From positions 18,659 to 82,658 of the forward strand of contig CANBVQ010000003.1 of NCBI GenBank assembly GCA_947372925.1: a DNA stretch of 64,000 nucleotides, read 5' to 3'. Each line of letters begins with the position of its first letter. The first letter of the stretch is position 1. Shown here in pieces: positions 57,492-64,000 of the stretch. The DNA comes from Acidimicrobiaceae bacterium. GTDB lineage: Bacteria; Actinomycetota; Acidimicrobiia; Acidimicrobiales; RAAP-2. The translations under genes were made by a program, and so were the position numbers. Under the pieces are notes generated by a model that saw only the letters and a program-made list of their open reading frames with translations, ran no database searches and had not been told where the DNA came from.

Positions 57492-59446
57492 CGGCCTCGA
57501 CACTCGGACGTCTCTTTGTCGATGGTGCCCTGCTGACTTTTTTGGTGGGCGTCGTAGTCCAGGCCGTTCGTATACGCCGCAATACGAGTGGATCGTCCCT
57601 CGGCATTGCCATCGTGGGATTGGCCAGCACGATCGCGGCCGTAGTCGTGATGCAAGTCGCCCTGCTGACCCACAACTTCGATCTTTCATACGTCGCCGAA
57701 AACAACGCCACGTTCACTCCCACGATTTATTCCATGACGGGAATGTGGAGCGCCCTCGAGGGCTCCATTCTGTTGTGGGCACTGTTGCTGGCCATGTTGT
57801 TGGTGGTCGTAATTATTCGTTATCGCCGTGATGCTGCCGATCGCGTCGTGCAGTGGGCCACCCTGGTCTTCTTCGCCGTAGCGGCCTTCTTTGTGGGGCT
57901 GATGGCCGGACCGGCTGACCCCTTCGTACCAAATCCCCTCCACTCTTCACAGGGTGCCGGGCCGAACGCCCTGTTGCAAAACAACCCACTCGTGGCGGCG
58001 CACCCCCCGTTGCTCTACGCCGGTTTCGTGGGCTTTACGGTTCCCTTCGTTTTCGCGGTGGCCATGCTGATTACTGGTCGGGTTGATGAGCGGTGGCCCG
58101 TTCGGCTGCGTCAGTGGACCGTGTTGGCCTGGGGTGTCTTGAGTGTCGGCATTGTGCTGGGTGCCTGGTGGAGCTACCAAGTCTTGGGCTGGGGAGGCTT
58201 TTGGGGCTGGGACCCAGTAGAGAACGCGGCCCTCTTACCGTGGCTAACGGCGACGGCCTACGTTCACTCGATCATCGTGCAGGACCGACGTGGACTCTTT
58301 CGCGTATGGAACCTCTCATTGGCTATCGCCACATTTGCGCTGACCATTCTCGGCACGTTCTTCACTCGCTCCGGTGTTCTGCAAAGCGTGCACGCCTTCT
58401 CATCCTCAACGCTTGGGCCGATCCTGATTGCCTTCTTCGCCATCACGGTTGGTGGGGGCACGGCTCTGATTGCGTGGCGGGGCGATCGTCTCCGCTCTCC
58501 CGTTGGTGTGGACGCTGCACTTTCGCGAGAAGGTCTCTTCGTAGCCAACAACATTTTGTTTGTTGGTTTCGCCATCGTTGTGCTGGTGGGCACGGCCTTC
58601 CCTCTCCTCTACGAAGCCATCAACGGTGGTCAAGTCACCGTGGGTGCACCGTATTTTTCGAAGGTCTCCGTGCCAGTGGGGGCCCTCGTGCTTTCGCTCA
58701 TGGCCCTCGCTCCACTGGCCGGCTGGCGCAAAACTGATCGCCACGTGTTGTGGAGTCGTGTGAGAACCTCGGCCTGGTTCGCGCTCGCCGTCGTGGTGGT
58801 CACGTGGCTGGCGGGTATTCATCGTCCCGCACTACTCCTTGCGTACTTCCTGGCCGCCGCCGCTGCGGGCTCAGCACTTCGAACGCTGTCCGGTTCGGTG
58901 CGCAGTGCACGTCAACGGGGAGATCACTGGCTCCGTGGCCTCTTAGGCCCAACGGCCGGCGGCATGGTTGTGCACCTCGGCGTCGTGATGTTGTCGCTCG
59001 GTATTGTCTCGTCGACCACGCTGGCTACCAAGACCGAAGTCGCCCTCGCGAAAGGTCAGTCAACCGTGGTGGCCGGAGAACGGATTACGTACCTCGGGCT
59101 CCGTGACGTTCACGATGAATTGCGTGACGCCACTGAACTCTCAGTGCGAGTGAATGGCCAGAGCCCTCTGCACCCGGCCATCACAACATTCCACGGTCGT
59201 GACGGTCAGACCGTCGGCACACCGGCCATCTCTTCAAACTTCTGGCGTGACGTCTATCTCACGTTTGATGCCGTGGGTGGAACGGGAACCTCCTCCGGAG
59301 CTCAAGTCGCCGATGACCTGCCGGCCGGATCTGTAGTGCTCGGTGTCACGGTGGAACCGCTCTTGGTGTGGCTGTGGCTCGGTGGACTCACGATTGGCTT
59401 TGGTTCGATACTCTCCTTTGTTCGCCGCCGGGAGGATCACAAGTGA
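57488..59446 (+). CDS. ccmF: cytochrome c-type biogenesis protein CcmF
   Basis: WWD region GWGGFWGWDPVENAALLPWLTATAYVHS; MTGMWSALEGSILLWALLLA; multi-TM. Confidence 0.96.
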   Translation: MTASTLGRLFVDGALLTFLVGVVVQAVRIRRNTSGSSLGIAIVGLASTIAAVVVMQVALLTHNFDLSYVAENNATFTPTIYSMTGMWSALEGSILLWALLLAMLLVVVIIRYRRDAADRVVQWATLVFFAVAAFFVGLMAGPADPFVPNPLHSSQGAGPNALLQNNPLVAAHPPLLYAGFVGFTVPFVFAVAMLITGRVDERWPVRLRQWTVLAWGVLSVGIVLGAWWSYQVLGWGGFWGWDPVENAALLPWLTATAYVHSIIVQDRRGLFRVWNLSLAIATFALTILGTFFTRSGVLQSVHAFSSSTLGPILIAFFAITVGGGTALIAWRGDRLRSPVGVDAALSREGLFVANNILFVGFAIVVLVGTAFPLLYEAINGGQVTVGAPYFSKVSVPVGALVLSLMALAPLAGWRKTDRHVLWSRVRTSAWFALAVVVVTWLAGIHRPALLLAYFLAAAAAGSALRTLSGSVRSARQRGDHWLRGLLGPTAGGMVVHLGVVMLSLGIVSSTTLATKTEVALAKGQSTVVAGERITYLGLRDVHDELRDATELSVRVNGQSPLHPAITTFHGRDGQTVGTPAISSNFWRDVYLTFDAVGGTGTSSGAQVADDLPAGSVVLGVTVEPLLVWLWLGGLTIGFGSILSFVRRREDHK

Positions 59447-59979
59447 AGTCACGCGCCATCGCCAGTCTCGGCGTAGTGGCCACGATCCTCGTGGTGGCGA
59501 CATCGCTCTTCTTTGCGACACGTCAGCCCGCGAAGGATGCCAATGAACTCCCGAGCCCACTCATCGGACACGTGGCCCCGCCCCTAGCGGGCACGACCTT
59601 GCGCGGTCAGAGTTTCAACTTGGCCGACCATCGCGGTCAGCTCGTGGTCGTCAATTTCTGGGCCTCGTGGTGCGGGCCGTGCAAGAGCGAGGGTCCGGAG
59701 CTCTCAACGCTGGCCTGGGAGCAGCAGCAGAATCACGGAGCCGTCGTGGTCGGCGTGGTCTTTAACGATTCAACGTCAGCGGCCACGGCTTTCGAGAAGA
59801 ACTACGGCAGCCTCTACACCTCGGTTATCGATACCCGTGGCGAGATTGCCAACGCCTACGGCGTGACCAGTCCTCCCTCTACGTACATCATCGATCGCAG
59901 TGGTCGTATTGCAGCGGTCTTTTTCGGGGAGACGACTTCGGCACAGCTCACGGCAGCACTGAACGGAATCGGGACATGA
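59443..59979 (+). CDS. ccmG: thiol:disulfide interchange protein CcmG/DsbE-like
   Basis: N-terminal TM, VVVNFWASWCGPCKSEGPEL, GVTSPPSTYIIDRSG; GTG start 59443. Confidence 0.92.
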   Translation: MKSRAIASLGVVATILVVATSLFFATRQPAKDANELPSPLIGHVAPPLAGTTLRGQSFNLADHRGQLVVVNFWASWCGPCKSEGPELSTLAWEQQQNHGAVVVGVVFNDSTSAATAFEKNYGSLYTSVIDTRGEIANAYGVTSPPSTYIIDRSGRIAAVFFGETTSAQLTAALNGIGT

Positions 59980-60362
59980 CGGGAATCACCAAGACGTTTC
60001 GACTCTGGCTGGCGGCATTCGTCGTCGTCTTTGTCACCATCTTCGCCACCAGTGCAACAACGTCTTCGACGGAGCGTCGCATTGCGCATCTCGAATCCAT
60101 CGTGCGTTGTCCGGCCTGCGAGGGACTCTCCGTGGCCCAGAGCAACGCCACGTCCTCAATCGCCGTTCGCCACGAGATTGAGCGCCGAGTCAAGGCGGGG
60201 GACTCGGATACCTCGATTCTGACGTCGCTCCAAGATCGCTACGGTTCGGCCATCCTGTTGACCCCTTCGAGTCGTGGACTGGGCGCCGTCCTTTGGATTG
60301 TTCCCATTGCGGCTCTCGCGTTGGGTCTCTTGATTCTTCGGCGAGTGGTGCGGTCCTCATGA
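59976..60362 (+). CDS. ccmH: cytochrome c maturation protein CcmH
   Basis: IVRCPACEGLSVAQSNATSS CxxC motif and C-terminal TM. Confidence 0.92.
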   Translation: MTGITKTFRLWLAAFVVVFVTIFATSATTSSTERRIAHLESIVRCPACEGLSVAQSNATSSIAVRHEIERRVKAGDSDTSILTSLQDRYGSAILLTPSSRGLGAVLWIVPIAALALGLLILRRVVRSS

Positions 60363-61093
60363 ACCGTGATGTGCAGCGCCTCTTAGATGAAGTGACGTTG
60401 CGTGAGGCGTCGCTGCGTGACGCCCGGAGTGAGTTTGAGGCCAATGAACTCACGGCCGCAGAGTTCGCCATTATTGAGGAGCGGGAGCGTACGGCCCTCG
60501 CGAGTCTGGCCGATCGAATCGCCCAGCTCGCCACTGAGGCCGCGGCTGAACCGGCCGTGGCCACCGGACGTCGACGTCGGCGATCGCTACTAGTAACGGC
60601 CCTACTCTGCTTCGCTTTAGCCGCCGGAGTCATCTTGTGGAGTTCGGTTACGACCCGCCAGCCAGGGGAGTCGGCCACGGGTTCCATCTCGGCGAGTGAC
60701 GCCAAGATGATCGCGAATCTTCTTAATGAGGGTGAAGTTGACGTAGCGAACGGGAACCTCGGGGGCGCCCTCGCCGCCTACGATTCCGTCCTACTTATCG
60801 ACGCCAACAACGTCACGGCCCTCACGCAGTCCGGATGGTTTTACTTCAATGTGGGCTCGTCGAAGCAACAGTTGGCATATGTACGTAAGGGCACCAAGCG
60901 GCTTCGCCTGGCGGTGTCGTTGGCCCCCAACTCGCCTTCCGCTCATCTCTACTACGGGATTGCGGCCCTCTCGACTCCCGGCAATGGTCAGCTGGCCCGT
61001 CGCCAGTTCGAACGCTTCATAGCGTTGAACCCACCGCCGGCACTGCGCTCGGTGGCCGACCCGTATTTGAGGAAACTCAATCTCCATTACTGA
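60359..61093 (+). CDS. CcmI-like TPR protein
   Basis: TM around residue 80, TPR-like AAYDSVLLIDANNVTALTQSGWF...; ATG 60359 overlaps ccmH stop. Confidence 0.72.
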   Translation: MNRDVQRLLDEVTLREASLRDARSEFEANELTAAEFAIIEERERTALASLADRIAQLATEAAAEPAVATGRRRRRSLLVTALLCFALAAGVILWSSVTTRQPGESATGSISASDAKMIANLLNEGEVDVANGNLGGALAAYDSVLLIDANNVTALTQSGWFYFNVGSSKQQLAYVRKGTKRLRLAVSLAPNSPSAHLYYGIAALSTPGNGQLARRQFERFIALNPPPALRSVADPYLRKLNLHY

Positions 61094-61146
61094 GTGGACT
61101 CCGGTGACCGGTAGGCTTCAGATTCAGTCGGACAAGGAATAGGACT

Positions 61147-62322
61147 ATGGCGAATAAGTGGTTTGAGACAGTCGCAATTGCCCAAGCGCGAGCAAAGAAG
61201 CGCCTCCCCAAGTCGGTCTACGGCGCCCTCATCGCCGGCTCGGAAAAAGGTCTTTCCTCCAGCGACAACACACTGGCCTTCGATCAATTGGGTTTCGCCC
61301 CGCACATCGCCGGCCTTACCCGCGAGCACGACCTCGCCACATCGGTGATGGGTCAACCGCTTTCGATGCCCGTCATCATTTCGCCCACTGGCGTGCAGGC
61401 CGTCCACCCCGACGGCGAGATTGCCATTGCCCGCGCTGCCGCTAACCGCGGACTCTCGATGGGCCTCTCCTCGTTTGCCTCCAAGTCGATTGAAGAAGTA
61501 GCGGCCGTCAATAACCAGGTCTTCTTCCAGATGTACTGGTCAGGTGATCGCGACACCATGGTGCAACGACTCGAGCGGGCTAAGGCCGCTGGAGCCAAGG
61601 GGATCATCGTGACCCTGGACTGGTCGTTCTCTAATGGTCGTGACTGGGGATCGCCCTGGATTCCTGAAAAGGTCAACCTCAAAGCTGCCGTGAAGTTAGC
61701 GCCCGAAGTGCTGGCCCGCCCTCGTTGGCTGGCCACGTTCGCAAAGACCATGCACCTGCCTGATCTCTCGGCACCCAACATGGCCCACCCCGGTCAAAAG
61801 GCGCCAACGTTTTTCGGTGCCTACTACGAGTGGATGCAGAGCGACCTGCCGAGTTGGGACGATGTGGCGTGGCTTCGCGCCCAGTGGGATGGCGCCTTCA
61901 TGGTGAAGGGCATCTGCCGCGTCGATGACGCCAAGCGAGTCGTCGACCTCGGCGCTACCACGTTGTCAGTTTCCAATCACGGCGGTAACAACTTGGACGG
62001 CACCCCGGCGCCGATTCGTTCACTGCCAACCATTGCCGATGCGGTGGGTGATCAGATTGAAGTGATTCTGGACGGTGGTATTCGTCGCGGTAGTGATGTC
62101 GTCAAGGCTGTGGCACTCGGTGCCAAGGCCGTGATGATCGGTCGGGCCTACCTCTGGGGGCTCGCCGCAAACGGTCAGGCCGGTGTTGAAAACGTTCTCG
62201 ACGTCCTACGCGGAGGCATTGACTCCACTCTGTTGGGTCTCGGCAAGTCGAGCATTCACGATCTGAACCGTGATGACGTGGTGGCCCCGGACGGATTCTT
62301 CCGCCAGCTGGGAACGAAGTAG
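61147..62322 (+). CDS. mftD: FMN-dependent alpha-hydroxy-acid dehydrogenase, MftD-like
   Basis: KWFETVAIAQARAKKRLPKSVYGALIAGSEKG...PVIISPTGVQAVHPDGEIAIARAAANRG...SVSNHGGNNLDGTPAPIRSLP; very close to remembered mycobacterial MftD (Rv0694). Confidence 0.87.
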   Translation: MANKWFETVAIAQARAKKRLPKSVYGALIAGSEKGLSSSDNTLAFDQLGFAPHIAGLTREHDLATSVMGQPLSMPVIISPTGVQAVHPDGEIAIARAAANRGLSMGLSSFASKSIEEVAAVNNQVFFQMYWSGDRDTMVQRLERAKAAGAKGIIVTLDWSFSNGRDWGSPWIPEKVNLKAAVKLAPEVLARPRWLATFAKTMHLPDLSAPNMAHPGQKAPTFFGAYYEWMQSDLPSWDDVAWLRAQWDGAFMVKGICRVDDAKRVVDLGATTLSVSNHGGNNLDGTPAPIRSLPTIADAVGDQIEVILDGGIRRGSDVVKAVALGAKAVMIGRAYLWGLAANGQAGVENVLDVLRGGIDSTLLGLGKSSIHDLNRDDVVAPDGFFRQLGTK

Positions 62323-62326
62323 TTCC

Positions 62327-63046
62327 TTAGAAGGAAGTGCGGCAACTGTCGTCGCCGCGCGCTTTCGAAGTCAGCTTCACCATGGTGCTCGAAGCACCGA
62401 GTCCGTCCAGCATGCCGCTCACGAGTCCTCGATCGACTGCGCACAACACGGGGTGGTGCACCGCAGCGTCGCCAAAGGGACACGTGCTCGAAACGAGTGA
62501 ACCGCCAGCCCCGTCGCTGCCCTCTTCGGCTTGCGCGGCAAAGCCGTGAGCGGTCAGGGCATCGGCGACGACTCGAAGGGCGTCAAGCGCGGAGGCCTGG
62601 GCGCTGGAGGTGTCGACGCCGATAGCGAGCTCGCGACCGTACTCTTCACCCACGGAAAGGGCCATCTGCTCGGCAGCCTCGGGTCCGAGGAGATCAAGGG
62701 CGCGCTCCAAGAGGCGAACGATGAGGGCGTCGCGCTTGGCCGACCCGTTGAGTTCAATCGGAACGTTGGTTACTTGGTAGGCCTTGGCGGGACGGCCAAC
62801 GCCATTAGTACGTCGCTCTTCGTTCCGCACGAAACCGGCCTCTTCGAGCTTTTCGAGGTGGTGGCGTGCCACATTGGCGTGAATTGAGAACCGCTCAGCT
62901 AGTTCGTTGGCCGTGGTGCCGGCGTGATCCTTAACGAAAAAGTAGATGGCGCGCCGGGTGGCGTCACCAAAGACAGACGTCAGCAGCCGGAGGTGTTCCG
63001 TGAAGGCATCGGCATCCAGAACGGGGCGCGTCTCGGCAATAGTCAT
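62327..63046 (-). CDS. SufR/DeoR-like winged-HTH regulator with C-terminal Cys motif
   Basis: LTSVFGDATRRAIYFFVKDHAGTTANELAERFSIHANVARHHLEKLEEAGFV; C-term STCPFGDAAVHHPVLCAVDRGL...DDSCRTSF. Confidence 0.85.
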   Translation of the reverse strand: MTIAETRPVLDADAFTEHLRLLTSVFGDATRRAIYFFVKDHAGTTANELAERFSIHANVARHHLEKLEEAGFVRNEERRTNGVGRPAKAYQVTNVPIELNGSAKRDALIVRLLERALDLLGPEAAEQMALSVGEEYGRELAIGVDTSSAQASALDALRVVADALTAHGFAAQAEEGSDGAGGSLVSSTCPFGDAAVHHPVLCAVDRGLVSGMLDGLGASSTMVKLTSKARGDDSCRTSF

Positions 63047-63116
63047 GTATTCATAGTAGGAGTCAGCCGTTCCCAATCGCCGTTAGGGTTTCAGGCGAAT
63101 CGGTAAAGGAAAACTC

Positions 63117-64000
63117 GTGAGCAATCCCACCCTGCGTCAAACCCTCGAAGCCATCATTGAGCCTCAACTCGTCCGCCCCCTGGGGGACGTGGGCTTTGTG
63201 GGTTCTGTCGATATCACGGGTCCCTTCCCCCGGGTCGAACTCGTCCTCCCATTTACCTCCTGGCCTACGGCCCCTCTCCTCGAGGCCGCCATCAAAGAAG
63301 TGGCCGAGGGAACTTCAATTGTTCGTCGCTCGATGAATGAAGACGAGTTGATGGCTCTGCGCAACTACATCCGTGCGGAGATGCGCGGCGAGTCCGGACC
63401 TGGTCACCACGATCACAGTGAACCCGGACCACGCTTCTTGGATAAGACTTCTCGAACTCGCGTTCTCGGCATTAGCTCCGGGAAGGGTGGCGTTGGCAAG
63501 TCATCGGTAACGGTCAACTTGGCAATCGCGTTGGCGCAGGCCGGTCACAAGGTTGGCGTGCTCGACGCCGACGTCTACGGCTTCTCTCTGCCCAAAATGC
63601 TCGGTGCCGATCACGATCCCATCGTCTTGGGTGACACCGTCATCCCCACGTTGGTGCACGGCGTACGCTGCCTTTCGATGGGCTACTTCGTGCCCGACGA
63701 GCAGCCCGTCATCTGGCGCGGACCCATGTTGCACAAGGCCATCGAACAGTTGGTCACCGAGGCCTGGTGGGATCAGCCGGACTTCTTGCTCATTGACATG
63801 CCTCCCGGCACCGGTGACGTGGCGCTGACCCTGAGCGAAATTGTTCCCCGCATCGAGATGTACGTCGTCACCACGCCTCAGGCCGCCGCCCAGCGTGTGG
63901 CCCAGCGTTCGGCCTACGCCGCTCGCAAGCTCAAGTTGGCCGTCCGTGGTGTGATTGAAAACATGAGTTGGTTCGTTGGCGACGACGGTAAGCGTTACGA
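63117..64000 (+). CDS. mrp: Mrp/ApbC-family Fe-S cluster carrier ATPase, truncated at window end
   Basis: VLGISSGKGGVGKSSVTVNLAIALAQAGHKVGVLDADVYGFSLP; LLIDMPPGTGDVALTL; GTG at 63117. Confidence 0.95.
   Translation, partial: MSNPTLRQTLEAIIEPQLVRPLGDVGFVGSVDITGPFPRVELVLPFTSWPTAPLLEAAIKEVAEGTSIVRRSMNEDELMALRNYIRAEMRGESGPGHHDHSEPGPRFLDKTSRTRVLGISSGKGGVGKSSVTVNLAIALAQAGHKVGVLDADVYGFSLPKMLGADHDPIVLGDTVIPTLVHGVRCLSMGYFVPDEQPVIWRGPMLHKAIEQLVTEAWWDQPDFLLIDMPPGTGDVALTLSEIVPRIEMYVVTTPQAAAQRVAQRSAYAARKLKLAVRGVIENMSWFVGDDGKRY

Overview
Chromosomal window (about 64 kb, high GC, almost fully coding) from an actinobacterium. Two WhiB proteins, a DprE1/DprE2/UbiA trio, an Rv3193c-3195-like neighbourhood, an F420-type LLM oxidoreductase and an MftD-like protein suggest an Acidimicrobiia-like lineage; that placement is inference. 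Most of the window is housekeeping: sucCD-purN-purH-folD-cupin-metF-mdh, sdhABC, valS/cysS, a complete System I cytochrome c maturation operon (ccmABCDEFGH plus a CcmI-like TPR protein), an initiator tRNA and a truncated mrp. I saw no CRISPR array, transposase, integrase or prophage block. The best candidates for undescribed biology are: (i) a CADD/heme-oxygenase-like diiron protein divergent from a conserved unknown protein, with a perfect 41-bp palindrome (19-3-19) over the shared promoter; (ii) a DivIVA-domain protein whose C-terminus looks like a phage MuF-type Cys/His module; (iii) a cluster of apparent pseudoenzymes (degenerate DUF2342 metalloprotease, PDZ pseudo-HtrA, MreB-like protein with altered phosphate-2 loop) inserted in an otherwise conserved YlbL/UPF0182 neighbourhood; (iv) an S51-like peptidase with a CysRS-like C-terminal tail; (v) a 21-bp valS/cysS divergent gap with overlapping -10-like hexamers. 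All family calls are from reading the translations; no database searches were run.
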